A stretch of 64,000 bases of DNA, taken from positions 245,781-309,780 of the forward strand of contig NZ_CAMLHC010000006.1 in NCBI RefSeq assembly GCF_946479755.1, in the 5' to 3' direction. Under the pieces are notes generated by a model, which saw nothing but the letters and a program-made list of their open reading frames with translations, was not told the origin of the DNA and ran no database searches. The stretch is from an uncultured Chitinophaga sp. Its GTDB lineage: Bacteria > Bacteroidota > Bacteroidia > Chitinophagales > Chitinophagaceae. The position numbers were made by a program, and so were the translations under genes. Position 1 is the stretch's first letter. The number at the start of each line of letters is the position of its first letter. Positions 9,517-18,771 of the stretch are shown piece after piece.

Positions 9517-11466
9517 ATGTCTATTAAAAGTCTGTGTCTTTTGGGCCTGCTCCTGCTGGGGGCCTGTTGGGCCGCTGATGCGCAGGATTCCCTGCGGATA
9601 AATCACACCCTCGATTCCATCCGGACATTACCCAACGATACCGCCAAAGTATCTTTGCTGATCAGGGCAGGTAAACAATACAGCCGCTATTTCGATAACC
9701 ACAGGTTGGAAAACCTCTTCTGGCAGGAAGCCCTCCCGCTCGCCCATAAACTGCGCTCGGCCCGGAGCCTCGCCCTCGTTTATAATGAACTGGGCACCTC
9801 CAAAAGAAACAAATCCCAGTACCTGGTAGCGGAAGATTATCATGAAAAAGCCATCAAATACGCCGAAGAAGCTAACGACACCCTGCTGATGTGCCTGTCG
9901 TTCAATAACACCGGGGTAGACTGCCGCCGTCAGGATAAACTGCAGCAGGCCTTCGACTACCATCTCCACGCCCTCCAGCTGGCGGAAAGAATCAACGACG
10001 TCCGCAACATCTGCGTGGCCACCAACAGCATCGGTAACATCCAGCTGACAGCAGAAAATTATGAAGACGCCATCCGCCATTTCGACCGGGCGCTGAAACT
10101 GGAAGAACAAAGCCATAACGACCTTGGGGTAGCCATCAACCTCGGCAACCTGGGATATGCCTACCAGGGCCAGAATAAACTGGACCTCGCTATTCAATAC
10201 TATCATCGCTCCCTGGTGGTGAACCAGAAGATAGACAATCCCACGGGAATGGCTATATGCTATAACGCCCTCGGCGCCGCCTACAAGGAAAAAAAGGACT
10301 ATGCCACCGCCATGGAATATCTCCAAAAGGCGCTTACAGTAAATGATAAGGTAGATGATAAAGTCCACGTGGCAGAGAGCTACCTCAACATCGGCAAACT
10401 CCTCAGTGCGCAAAACAAACACGAAGAAGCCCGTAAACACATGCAGCAGTCCATAGAACTGAGCATGTTCTGGAACTTTAAGTCCATGCTCATGGAAGCC
10501 TATAAGGCGCTGGCGGCAGATTATAAGGCCAGCGGCGATTTCCGCCGCTCGCTGGACGCGGCCGACAAATCCCTGTTGTATAAAGACAGTATCCTCAACG
10601 AGAAATCTGCCATGGCCCTCAAACAAATGCAGACCATCTACGAGGTAGACCGGAAAGATAACCAGATCAAAACACTGGAACATGATAAGGTGGTCGGTGA
10701 ACTGAGAAGAAAACGCAACGTGATGTTCATCTTTGCCCTGGCCGGTTTTCTGCTGATGGCCATCATCGGCGGCTTTTTCTATATCCGTCACCGTAACCTG
10801 GAAGCCAATAAACAAACCCTCCAGCTGGAACTGAAATCGCTGCGCTCCCAGATGAACCCGCACTTTATCTTCAATTCCCTGAGCTCCATACATCGCTATA
10901 TCTGGAGCAATAACCAGGAGGAAGCTTCCGATTACCTGACCAAGTTTTCCCGCCTGATGCGCCTTATCCTGGATAATACGCAGCATACTTTCGTGACGCT
11001 CAACAAAGAGCTGGAATCCCTCCGCCTTTACCTCGACCTTGAATCCCTCCGCTGCAACGGTATCTTTGAATATAATATCCGTGTGGGAGCCGATATCAAT
11101 GACGAGGAAGTGCTGATCCCTCCCATGATCCTGCAGCCTTATGTGGAAAACGCCATCTGGCACGGACTGGTACACAAACACAATGAAAAAGGCCTGCTCG
11201 ATATAGATATCTTACTGAAGGACAGAAGCCTGGTATGTACTATCACCGACAACGGCATCGGCCGGCAGAAAGCCATGGAGATCAAGGAAAAGAAAGGAAA
11301 AGGACATAATTCCGTCGGCATGAAAGTGACCGAAGGAAGGATCGATCTGATCCGTAAAATCAATAACAAAGAAGCCAAAGTAACGGTCACCGACCTGGCA
11401 GATACCGCCGGTCAACCAGCCGGCACGATGGTGACTATTATTTTACCGGCCGAATTCATATTTTAG
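9517..11466 (+). CDS. TPR-containing sensor histidine kinase, LytS/YehU type
   Basis: About 649 residues from ATG 9517, chosen because it begins the signal-like segment MSIKSLCLLGLLLLGACWAA; the LLGAC stretch could even be a lipobox. Residues about 60-390 are tetratricopeptide repeats (for example YHEKAIKYAEEANDTLLM and AIQYYHRSLVVNQKIDN), presumably periplasmic. One membrane segment lies near 403-425 (VMFIFALAGFLLMAIIGGFF). It is followed by the His_kinase motif LRSQMNPHFIFNSLSSIHRY with the phospho-accepting His, and a C-terminal ATPase with YVENAIWHGL and TDNGIGRQKA. The LytTR response regulator gene starts 49 bp downstream and is the likely partner. The signal is unknown. Confidence 0.88.
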   Translation: MSIKSLCLLGLLLLGACWAADAQDSLRINHTLDSIRTLPNDTAKVSLLIRAGKQYSRYFDNHRLENLFWQEALPLAHKLRSARSLALVYNELGTSKRNKSQYLVAEDYHEKAIKYAEEANDTLLMCLSFNNTGVDCRRQDKLQQAFDYHLHALQLAERINDVRNICVATNSIGNIQLTAENYEDAIRHFDRALKLEEQSHNDLGVAINLGNLGYAYQGQNKLDLAIQYYHRSLVVNQKIDNPTGMAICYNALGAAYKEKKDYATAMEYLQKALTVNDKVDDKVHVAESYLNIGKLLSAQNKHEEARKHMQQSIELSMFWNFKSMLMEAYKALAADYKASGDFRRSLDAADKSLLYKDSILNEKSAMALKQMQTIYEVDRKDNQIKTLEHDKVVGELRRKRNVMFIFALAGFLLMAIIGGFFYIRHRNLEANKQTLQLELKSLRSQMNPHFIFNSLSSIHRYIWSNNQEEASDYLTKFSRLMRLILDNTQHTFVTLNKELESLRLYLDLESLRCNGIFEYNIRVGADINDEEVLIPPMILQPYVENAIWHGLVHKHNEKGLLDIDILLKDRSLVCTITDNGIGRQKAMEIKEKKGKGHNSVGMKVTEGRIDLIRKINNKEAKVTVTDLADTAGQPAGTMVTIILPAEFIF

Positions 11467-11515
11467 CATAATAAAAAAACGGACGGCGTTGCCGTACCGC
11501 TAAACCTACCACAGC

Positions 11516-12283
11516 ATGAGCGACATAAAAGCTATCATCGTAGATGATGAGCAACATTGTATCGATGCCTTGCAAACCATGTTAGTCAGGAAGTGCCCGG
11601 GAGTAGAGGTAGTAGGATCAGCCAAAGGAGTCAAAGAAGCAAAGGAACTGGTGGACGAACTTCACCCCGATCTGGTTTTCCTGGATGTGGAAATGCCTCA
11701 TCAGAACGGGTTTGAGTTACTGAAACAGTTCGAGAAGATCGGTTTTGACGTCATCTTTACCACCGCCTATGAACAGTACGCCCTCAAGGCCATCAAATTC
11801 AATGCGCTGGACTATCTCCTCAAACCTTTCAGTGTAAAGGAGTTGCAGGATGCCCTCGACAAATGCCGGGAGAAAAAACAACAGCGGCAACGGGATACCA
11901 ACAGCCTGTCTCCGATGGATGTATTCCTGCAAAACATGAAAACACTGCAACAGTCCCACAAAAAAATTGCCCTGCCTACGATCAACGGATTGGTGTTTAT
12001 GCCCGTACAGAATATCGTACGCTGCGAATCCACCGGCAACTACACCCGTATCTTTTTTACAGACAAAAAGAACCTGATGGTGTCCAGGCCCCTGAAGGAA
12101 TTCGAAGAACTGCTGGCAGATGTGGATTTCTTCCGGGTACATAATTCCCACCTGATCAACCTGCAGCAAATGCAATCCTATATCCAGGGAGAAGGCGGCT
12201 TTGCGCTGATGAGCGATGGTGCGCAGGTGGAAGTGTCCAGGAGACGCAAAGCTGATTTCCTGAAACGGGCCATGCAGTTCTGA
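11516..12283 (+). CDS. LytTR-family response regulator
   Basis: 255 residues. The N-terminal receiver domain carries the acidic pair DDE near residue 9 and the phospho-acceptor Asp in LVFLDVEMP (about residue 56), with the conserved Thr/Lys region TTAYEQYALKAIKFNALDYLLKPF. The C-terminal LytTR DNA-binding domain runs from about 150 (INGLVFMPVQNIVRCESTGN) to VEVSRRRKADFLKRA. It is the downstream partner of the TPR histidine kinase. Target promoters cannot be read from the sequence. Confidence 0.92.
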   Translation: MSDIKAIIVDDEQHCIDALQTMLVRKCPGVEVVGSAKGVKEAKELVDELHPDLVFLDVEMPHQNGFELLKQFEKIGFDVIFTTAYEQYALKAIKFNALDYLLKPFSVKELQDALDKCREKKQQRQRDTNSLSPMDVFLQNMKTLQQSHKKIALPTINGLVFMPVQNIVRCESTGNYTRIFFTDKKNLMVSRPLKEFEELLADVDFFRVHNSHLINLQQMQSYIQGEGGFALMSDGAQVEVSRRRKADFLKRAMQF

Positions 12284-12524
12284 CCGGCAAAAGGCGGATG
12301 CCCGGTAAGGATGCGGCTTCTATGGAAAACGATTGCTTTTCATAACCGGCAAAAAACGCTTTCCGATTTTAGGCTTTTTTATGCCACTTATAGTCAATAA
12401 ACTACCAGATAATAAATGGCTGTTGTATGCCTTTTCAGGAAGATTTACTTTTGAATTACGATTTCAATTTTAGCGCTATATATAAATTTTATTCTCTGCA
12501 TTACTAGCGTGATTAGCCCCAAAG

Positions 12525-12552
12525 AAAAAAGACACCATCTGGTGTCTTTTTT
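12525..12552. terminator. Bidirectional terminator between the response regulator and ispH
   Basis: aaaaaagacacc (12525-12536) pairs with ggtgtctttttt (12541-12552) around a 4-nt loop. A run on one side and T run on the other let it serve both converging genes. Confidence 0.9.
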
Positions 12553-12595
12553 GTTTTGAAATATTTTAGGATAATCTTTTTACAGATGGTATTTA

Positions 12596-13819
12596 TTAAT
12601 CAACCAAAGTCAGTTCGTCGGCTTTGTGCTCCAGCCCGTAAAAAGACAGTAACCGGCGAATGACTCCTTCCACCAGGGCATCCGGGCAGGATGCGCCACT
12701 CGTCAGCAGGATAGTGACCTGTGATTTTTCCGGTAAAAAAGTATCACTGTGGATTTCTTTTTTATGATGGAAATCCCAATGGTCAACCTGGTTGGCACTG
12801 TGCATTTGTTCCGGCGCGCTGATAAAATAAGTAGGCAGTTTTTCTTCACAGAGTTCTACCAGGTGAGAGGTGTTGGAGCTGTTATAGCCGCCTACCACGA
12901 TCGCCAGATCGGCCGGTTCTTCGAGCATACCGATAACGGCGGTTTGGTTGTCGTTGGTCGCATAACAGAGGGTGTCGCGGGTATCAGCAAAACGTTCGCC
13001 CGCATTGGCTTCTGTAAGGCCGTAATGGGCAACGATCACCTGGCGGATATAATCGGCGATGGCCTGCGTTTCGGTGGCCAGCATGGTCGTCTGGTTCACC
13101 ACACCTACCCGCTGCAGGTCTTTGGTAACGTCGAAACCTTGTGAATACTGGCCTTTGAACGTTTCGTAGAAAGTGTCAGGGGCGGCTTCACCGGTGATGT
13201 AACGGGCCAGTTTTTCCGTTTCAGCCATGTCTTTTACCACGATGGTGGGCGTGTTGGACTGGCTGTGGGAGAAGGTGGCCCTGGTTTCTTCGTGTTTGGG
13301 CTTGCCGTGCACGATCACCGTATAGTCTTTTTTACCGATTTGTTCCGCCTTGTTCCATACTCTTTCCACAAAGGGGCAGGTGGTATTGTATTTCAGCGGT
13401 TCAATGCCGAGGGAGGCGAGTTTGTTTTCCGTTTCAATGGTGGTGCCGAAGGCAGGGATGATGACGATATCATCGGACTGCAGGGTTTCCCAGGGTACCA
13501 GCTGGTTGCCGGCGGTGTCCATGATAAACTGTACCCCACGTTCCAGCAGGTCGTTGTTGACGTGCGGGTTGTGGATCATTTCACTGAGCAGGAAGATACG
13601 TTTGTCCGGATTTTCATCCACTGTTTTAAAGGCGATCTCGATCGCATTTTCCACACCGTAGCAAAAGCCGAAGTGGCGGGCAAGCAGTATTTTAAGCGGA
13701 CCAAAATCAAGCGTGGTGGGCGTGAAGTCCTTTTTCATGCGGTCCTGCTGTTTACGTTGGCTTTTGATCGCGCTGATCAGCGGACTGCGATATATGACCG
13801 GAACATTAAAAGTTTTCAT
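12596..13819 (-). CDS. ispH: 4-hydroxy-3-methylbut-2-enyl diphosphate reductase
   Basis: Last enzyme of the MEP isoprenoid pathway; an iron-sulfur reductase that makes IPP and DMAPP from HMBPP. The three cluster cysteines are visible in RHFGFCYGVENA, NTTCPFVERVW and SGASCPDALVEG, with the substrate histidine region MIHNPHVNNDLLERG and VHGKPKHEETRA. At 407 residues it is longer than the about 310-residue E. coli enzyme, with an N-terminal extension and internal insertions as in the long IspH forms. A TACCTTTG promoter element lies 27 bp upstream of the ATG, so it has its own promoter in addition to any read-through from the rhomboid gene. Confidence 0.93.
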   Translation of the reverse strand: MKTFNVPVIYRSPLISAIKSQRKQQDRMKKDFTPTTLDFGPLKILLARHFGFCYGVENAIEIAFKTVDENPDKRIFLLSEMIHNPHVNNDLLERGVQFIMDTAGNQLVPWETLQSDDIVIIPAFGTTIETENKLASLGIEPLKYNTTCPFVERVWNKAEQIGKKDYTVIVHGKPKHEETRATFSHSQSNTPTIVVKDMAETEKLARYITGEAAPDTFYETFKGQYSQGFDVTKDLQRVGVVNQTTMLATETQAIADYIRQVIVAHYGLTEANAGERFADTRDTLCYATNDNQTAVIGMLEEPADLAIVVGGYNSSNTSHLVELCEEKLPTYFISAPEQMHSANQVDHWDFHHKKEIHSDTFLPEKSQVTILLTSGASCPDALVEGVIRRLLSFYGLEHKADELTLVD

Positions 13820-13845
13820 CTTAATAAGGGCGAAAAATTGAAAGG

Positions 13846-13853
13846 CAAAGGTA
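13846..13853 (-). promoter_or_regulatory. -7 promoter element for ispH
   Basis: On the minus strand this reads TACCTTTG, a perfect TAnnTTTG. Initiation about 7 nt later gives a leader of about 20 nt to the ispH ATG at 13819. No clear -33 TTG is seen at the usual spacing. Confidence 0.6.
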
Positions 13854-13854
13854 A

Positions 13855-14721
13855 TCAGTTTTCTTTGCTCACTTTATCCAACCAGGCTTTTTCTTCCGCG
13901 CTGAGGCTGTTGTAGCCTTTTTCATTGATTTTATCGAGCAGCTGGTCCAGCCGCAGCTGGTTGTTGTCATCCGGCTTCTTTACCACTTTCAGCGGTGATT
14001 TTTTAGGTTTGGACCTTACCTGCGCCCGTTTTTGTTCTCTCCGGGTTTCGGCATCGAAGAGCCAGATCAGGGGTTTGCAGAGATCAGTGCCGCTTTGCAG
14101 GGAGCGGATATAGAAGAAGCCGAAGAGGGCGCCGCCCATATGGGCAATGATACCGCCGAGGTTTCCCCGCGGGATGGATATGATGCCCAGTACGATCAGG
14201 CCGAGGGCCAGCCATTTCAGTTTAACGTTGCCGATGAACAGCAGGCCGATCTCGTAGTTGGGCATAAGGGTAGCGCAGGCCACCAGCATACACATAACGG
14301 AGGCGGAGGCGCCGATCATGGTAGATTCAAAGCCCGGGAAGATGAGCGTATAACACAACAGGTACAACAGGCCGCCGGCGATGCCCCCCATCAGGTAGAG
14401 CGGCAGCACGCGTTTGTTGCCCAGGAAGTCACGAAAGAGATTACCAAACCAGTACAGGTTGATCAGGTTAAAAAGAACATGGAAAAACTCTACATGGGTA
14501 AACATGTAGGAGATCAGTCCCCACGGCTTCCGGATAAAAACGGCCGGCAGGGAATGAAGCGCGATCTGGTCAAATGTCCATGCGAAAGCGGTACCGGGAG
14601 AGATAAGATACATCAGGTTGATCCCGATAAAAATGACAATGTTCCAGAGAAGCAAATGATTGACTGTGTTGCCTTGTCTGAGCCAAAAGCGTATATCCGA
14701 TTGAAATGAGGTCCCGTTCAT
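13855..14721 (-). CDS. Rhomboid family intramembrane serine protease
   Basis: 288 residues from ATG 14721 (a GTG at 14727 is the alternative). Six or so membrane segments are visible. The catalytic serine motif GASASVMCML follows a TM helix, the catalytic His is in AHMGGALFGFFY, and the loop region NLINLYWFGNLFRDFLG matches rhomboids. The C-terminal tail is cytoplasmic, basic and proline-containing (RAQVRSKPKKSPLKVVKKPD) with the short helix LRLDQLLDKINEKGYNSLSA, which is common in Bacteroidota rhomboids. It lies 35 bp upstream of ispH on the same strand. Substrates are unknown. Confidence 0.9.
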   Translation of the reverse strand: MNGTSFQSDIRFWLRQGNTVNHLLLWNIVIFIGINLMYLISPGTAFAWTFDQIALHSLPAVFIRKPWGLISYMFTHVEFFHVLFNLINLYWFGNLFRDFLGNKRVLPLYLMGGIAGGLLYLLCYTLIFPGFESTMIGASASVMCMLVACATLMPNYEIGLLFIGNVKLKWLALGLIVLGIISIPRGNLGGIIAHMGGALFGFFYIRSLQSGTDLCKPLIWLFDAETRREQKRAQVRSKPKKSPLKVVKKPDDNNQLRLDQLLDKINEKGYNSLSAEEKAWLDKVSKEN

Positions 14722-15069
14722 ATACACAAATTAAAATAAAAATCCGGGATTTAAAACCCTTTACAGGGCAGATTTTCAGTTGATGAAATTTAACTTTTTT
14801 TACTGCAGAAGATTATCAATTGGACACTGAATAGATAACAAATTTTCGCTATTCTGGTTGAATCCGGGCGGTAAAAAAGGGAGCCTTCCCTCCACTTGTA
14901 GTGTTTTTATTTTGAATATAATTAAAAAATATCCGAAAAGAACGTTAAAAGAGGGCCGGAAAAGGGGATTTCTTCCCTGAAAATGAGGTTAACCGGGTAT
15001 TTTTTCGTATTTTTGCCGTCCCATAAAACAGGGAGTCCGGGTATTCCGGATTTAAAATTTCAATTTTTT
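14722..15069. promoter_or_regulatory. Divergent upstream region of the rhomboid gene and rpsA
   Basis: AT-rich non-coding DNA. TATTTTTG at 15008-15015 matches the -7 consensus and would give rpsA a leader of about 48 nt; a -33 TTG at the normal spacing is not evident. The rpsA ATG at 15070 follows an A/T-rich stretch (caattttttatg) with no Shine-Dalgarno, as is usual in this phylum. Confidence 0.6.
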
Positions 15070-16965
15070 ATGAGCGAAAACAACATTATTAACGAACAAA
15101 ACGCAGAACAACAGGCACCGCAGGCAGCTGCGGCAGAAACTGCGACAACAAAGGCTCCTGTAGTAGCGACTGCCCACGACGATTTCGATTGGAGCGTGGA
15201 CAAACGTAACGTTTCTTCCTACAGCAAAGAAGAGAAAGAAAAGTACGATCAGACTTACGACAGCACCTTCAAAGTGTTTGAAGAAAACACCCTGCTGAGC
15301 GGTACTGTGGTAGGTATTACCAACACAGACGTGGTGATCAACATCGGTTTCAAATCCGACGGTTTGATCTCCCTGAACGAATTCCGTGACTTACCGGGCC
15401 TGAAAATCGGTGACGAAGTGGAAGTGCTGGTGGTAGAAAAAGAAGACCGCGACGGTAACCTGCACCTGAGCCGTAAACAGGCTCGCCAGAAACGTGCATG
15501 GGAAAAAATCGTGGAAGTTTACAAAACAGGCGAAGTGGTTACAGGTACTGTTACCAGCAAAACCAAAGGCGGCCTGATCGTGGACGTATACGGTATGGAA
15601 ACGTTCCTGCCTGGTTCTCAGATCGACGTGAAACCGGTTACCGACTACGACCAGTTTGTAGGCAAAACCATGGAGTTCAAAGTGGTGAAAGTAAACGAAA
15701 CCATCCGCAACGCCGTTGTTTCCCACAAAGCGCTGATCGAAAGCGATATCGAACAACAGAGAGTGGATATCATCTCCAAACTGGAAAAAGGCCAGGTATT
15801 GGAAGGTACCATCAAGAATATCACCGATTTTGGTGCGTTCATCGACCTGGGCGGTCTGGACGGTCTGCTGTACATCACAGACATCTCCTGGGGCCGTATC
15901 TCCCATCCGAGCGAAGTGCTCCAGATGGACCAGAAAATCAACGTGGTTGTACTGGACTTCGACGACGAAAAACGTCGCATAAGCCTCGGCTACAAACAAC
16001 TCACTCCGCATCCGTGGGATACTTTACCGGCTACTATCACCGAAGGTGCTAAAGTTAAAGGTAAAGTGGTTAACATCGAAGACTACGGTGCATTCCTGGA
16101 AATCATGCCGGGCGTAGAAGGTCTGGTACACGTTTCTGAAATCTCCTGGGCTTCTACTCCTATCAACGCTAAAGAATTCTTCAAATTAGGTGAAGAATAC
16201 GAAGCAGTGGTAGTTACCCTGAGCAAAGAAGAGCGTAAAATGTCTCTGTCTATCAAACAACTGACAGAAGACCCATGGTCTACTATCGAAACCAAATTCC
16301 CGGTTGACAGCCGTCACAAAGGCATCGTTAAAAACATCACTCCGTACGGTGTGTTCGTTGAACTGGAAACTGGTATCGGTGGCATGATCCACATCTCCGA
16401 CCTGAGCTGGATCAAACGTTTCAACCACCCATCTGAATACACTAAAGTAGGTAACGAAATAGATGTAGTGATCCTGGGTATTGACAAAGAAAACCGCAAA
16501 CTCAGCCTCGGTCACAAACAGATCGAAGAAGATCCCTGGAACACTTTCGAAACTATCTTCCCGATCAACTCCGTACACGAAGGTACTGTTGTGAAGAAAG
16601 ATGAGAAAGGTGCTACTGTTCAACTGCAATACGGCCTGGAAGCTTACGCTCCTGCCCGTCACCTGAGAACAGAAGACGAAAAACCAATCAACGTTGAAGA
16701 CGTGAAAGAATTCATGATCATCGAATTCGATCGCAGCGAAAAACGTATCCTGGTTTCTCACACCAGAGTATGGGAAAAAGCACAGGCTGAAGAAAAAGAA
16801 GCTGTTGTGAAAGAGAAAAGAGCTGAAGCTGACAAAACCCGTAAAGCAGTGAAAAACATTCAGGGTAAAGTAGAAAAAGCTACTTTAGGTGACCTGGGTG
16901 CTTTAGCTGAACTGAGAGAAAAACTGAAACAATCTGAAGGTGGCGAAGAAAAAAGCGCACAATAA
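15070..16965 (+). CDS. rpsA: 30S ribosomal protein S1
   Basis: About 631 residues from ATG 15070 (MSENNIINEQNAEQQ). An upstream in-frame start at 14983 would put translation ahead of the promoter element and is rejected. Repeated S1/OB-fold modules are obvious, for example GTVVGITNTDVVINIGFKSD, GTIKNITDFGAFIDLGGLDG, GKVVNIEDYGAFLEIMPGVE and GIVKNITPYGVFVELETGIG, each ending in a (K/R)xSLGxKQL-like segment. Six modules fit the family. The N-terminus is acidic and Gln/Ala-rich and the C-terminus is Lys/Glu-rich. S1 helps the ribosome bind mRNA. Many synonymous codons in the second half are T-ended, unlike neighbouring genes. Confidence 0.95.
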   Translation: MSENNIINEQNAEQQAPQAAAAETATTKAPVVATAHDDFDWSVDKRNVSSYSKEEKEKYDQTYDSTFKVFEENTLLSGTVVGITNTDVVINIGFKSDGLISLNEFRDLPGLKIGDEVEVLVVEKEDRDGNLHLSRKQARQKRAWEKIVEVYKTGEVVTGTVTSKTKGGLIVDVYGMETFLPGSQIDVKPVTDYDQFVGKTMEFKVVKVNETIRNAVVSHKALIESDIEQQRVDIISKLEKGQVLEGTIKNITDFGAFIDLGGLDGLLYITDISWGRISHPSEVLQMDQKINVVVLDFDDEKRRISLGYKQLTPHPWDTLPATITEGAKVKGKVVNIEDYGAFLEIMPGVEGLVHVSEISWASTPINAKEFFKLGEEYEAVVVTLSKEERKMSLSIKQLTEDPWSTIETKFPVDSRHKGIVKNITPYGVFVELETGIGGMIHISDLSWIKRFNHPSEYTKVGNEIDVVILGIDKENRKLSLGHKQIEEDPWNTFETIFPINSVHEGTVVKKDEKGATVQLQYGLEAYAPARHLRTEDEKPINVEDVKEFMIIEFDRSEKRILVSHTRVWEKAQAEEKEAVVKEKRAEADKTRKAVKNIQGKVEKATLGDLGALAELREKLKQSEGGEEKSAQ

Positions 16966-16985
16966 GATCCGTTTTAGCAAATAAT

Positions 16986-17022
16986 AAAAAGCCGTTCTGA
17001 GTGATCAGAACGGCTTTTTTTA
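16986..17022. terminator. Bidirectional terminator between rpsA and the LamG protein
   Basis: A perfect 15-bp stem (aaaaagccgttctga 16986-17000 with tcagaacggcttttt 17005-17019), loop gtga, then more Ts. It serves the converging genes on both sides. Confidence 0.93.
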
Positions 17023-17038
17023 TGTCCCGCTGGCTGGA

Positions 17039-18517
17039 TTATAAAGCGTTACCGTTGCCCACGATTATTTTGGTATTATATAATTTCCCTTCTTTCGTCC
17101 TTAACCTGAACAAGTAGACGCCAGGCAGCACTTTTGCGGGCAGCGTCACGTTATGTGTGGCCAGATATGTACGGAACACCTCTTTGCCCGCCATATCCGT
17201 TAATACCGCCATGCTGTTTTCCACCGCTATTTCCTTGTTGATCCGGAAGGTGCCTTGCGTAGGATTGGGAGAGATGATCAGCTCCGTACCCTCCCTGTTG
17301 GGTGTTTCTACCGGAGCAGGTGCCAGTTCAGACAGCGTTGGAAATAGTGGAAGTTTAGGGAAATAGGCGTCATACAATTGTTTCACTTCCTCCTGGGTCA
17401 GGCTCCTGTTATAAATAACCAGATCATCCACATTCATATTCCTGATCTGACCGCTAAGCGCGCGTGCAGGAGAACCGGTTACTGAAAGCAGCCCGTTAAT
17501 GGTACCAGCATTGGTACCGGAGATATATAATGTTGCCCCCTTGGACCGGCAAACTACTGCCACATGTGTAAAACTCTGGGTACTTATATGACTTTTTACG
17601 CTGAACACAGGCGGCTCCATGAACAGGGCCCTATAGATGGAATCGGCAAAGACAAACCTGATACTGTCTTTGAAGACGCTGAAGGAATGCTGGTTGGTAT
17701 GCCAGTTGAAAACCGCATCCGCATAGCCGGCAGTTTCCCAGGGAAGCTGCCTTAACCAGAACGCATAGGTGATGGCAGTGTCGGATAATTCCGGATATGA
17801 AACGCTAAACAAACTACCTCTTTCCGAAAGACTGTCGGACGCCGCCAAACCGCATACCGCGTTGGTGGAATAGCTAAATAGGCCGATACCATGGAACTGG
17901 CGGGGCCCTTTGTCATTAAAATCCCCATTTAACGGGTAGTATGCGTAAGCACCTGCCGGTAACCCTGCACATACATAAGGAGGGATGACAGCGGCATAGG
18001 CGGAATAAATTCTCAGTCCCGCGCCAAGGGCGAGTATGCCTGCATGAAGCCGGATCGTGACCCGGTCACACTCCACCAATGCCGGGAAAGTATAGGTAAG
18101 CCGGTTGGAATTGGGTTTCCGCCTGAGAGCACTACCTTGTATAACATGCTGGTCGCCATTGTCAGTATTACCCCGTGCAGTGCCCACAGATACGGCTCCC
18201 AACAGGTTAACAGATAACCCGTCACTATGGGCGATTTCAATCGTGATCTCTGTTCGGGGAAAGCCGGGATGGACCTTGGGAAAAATCAAGGTCTGGGAGA
18301 CACTGGCGCCCAGTAAGCTGACTCCCAATGAAAGCGTTGAATAATCATCCAGGTTGCTATTGGTAACAGCGTTAAGGCTGTCTCTGACCTGACAACCCAG
18401 GCAAAGCCCGTTTGTTCCCGTACGTTGAGTGGTGGCGTACGTGGTGTCGCGGGGCGTTTGTGCTGATAAAACGAGAGGTGAAAAAAACAGGATAAGGACC
18501 AGCAGCATCTTTTTCAT
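17039..18517 (-). CDS. LamG-like domain protein with T9SS type A sorting domain
   Basis: About 492 residues if it starts at ATG 18517, which begins the signal peptide MKKMLLVLILFFSPLVLSAQ; ATG 18550 adds 11 residues. After an N-terminal region with the Cys pair LCLGCQV comes a concanavalin/LamG-like domain (about 200-400) opening AYYPLNGDFNDKGPRQFHG and ending MNVDDLVIYNRSLTQEEVKQ, a typical laminin-G-3 signature for carbohydrate or protein binding. The C-terminal T9SS signal reads LIISPNPTQGTFRINKE and LPGVYLFRLRTKEGK. It is a surface or secreted protein. Substrate unknown. Confidence 0.85.
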   Translation of the reverse strand: MKKMLLVLILFFSPLVLSAQTPRDTTYATTQRTGTNGLCLGCQVRDSLNAVTNSNLDDYSTLSLGVSLLGASVSQTLIFPKVHPGFPRTEITIEIAHSDGLSVNLLGAVSVGTARGNTDNGDQHVIQGSALRRKPNSNRLTYTFPALVECDRVTIRLHAGILALGAGLRIYSAYAAVIPPYVCAGLPAGAYAYYPLNGDFNDKGPRQFHGIGLFSYSTNAVCGLAASDSLSERGSLFSVSYPELSDTAITYAFWLRQLPWETAGYADAVFNWHTNQHSFSVFKDSIRFVFADSIYRALFMEPPVFSVKSHISTQSFTHVAVVCRSKGATLYISGTNAGTINGLLSVTGSPARALSGQIRNMNVDDLVIYNRSLTQEEVKQLYDAYFPKLPLFPTLSELAPAPVETPNREGTELIISPNPTQGTFRINKEIAVENSMAVLTDMAGKEVFRTYLATHNVTLPAKVLPGVYLFRLRTKEGKLYNTKIIVGNGNAL

Positions 18518-18708
18518 GCATACCGGTGGAAAGAGGTAAAGGTTCTTCATAATCGTTGTATTTGGTTATCTGATGGTTGATATACGCTGGTTATTTCAAA
18601 TTCCGATGGTAACGGGGAGCACCCTACTGGCATGTGAGGGTACATGCGGTATTCCAAACTGATCAGGGTCTTTTATAAAGATAAAAATTTTCCCACCGGG
18701 ATACGAAT
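18518..18708. other. Spacer upstream of the LamG/T9SS protein
   Basis: About 190 bp of AT-rich DNA. I see no clear TAnnTTTG element on the minus strand and nothing else I can name. Confidence 0.4.
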
Positions 18709-18752
18709 AAAACAGCGGGGACCTGCTTTTATTGGCAGGTCCCCGCTGTTTT
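18709..18752. terminator. Strong bidirectional hairpin terminator
   Basis: An 18-bp perfect stem (18709-18726 with 18735-18752), 8-nt loop ttttattg, with A and T flanks. It sits just downstream of the cyclase-family gene on the minus strand. Confidence 0.92.
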
Positions 18753-18771
18753 AAATAGTTAAACGGAATGA

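Noticed and set aside
9628..11181. A 517-codon open frame on the minus strand opposite the TPR kinase
   Set aside because: Shadow of the kinase gene; no start region, no motifs, unusual Phe/Gly/Val bias.
14983..15069. 29-codon N-terminal extension of ribosomal protein S1
   Set aside because: The extension starts upstream of the TATTTTTG promoter element and has hydrophobic text foreign to S1; ATG 15070 is the natural start.
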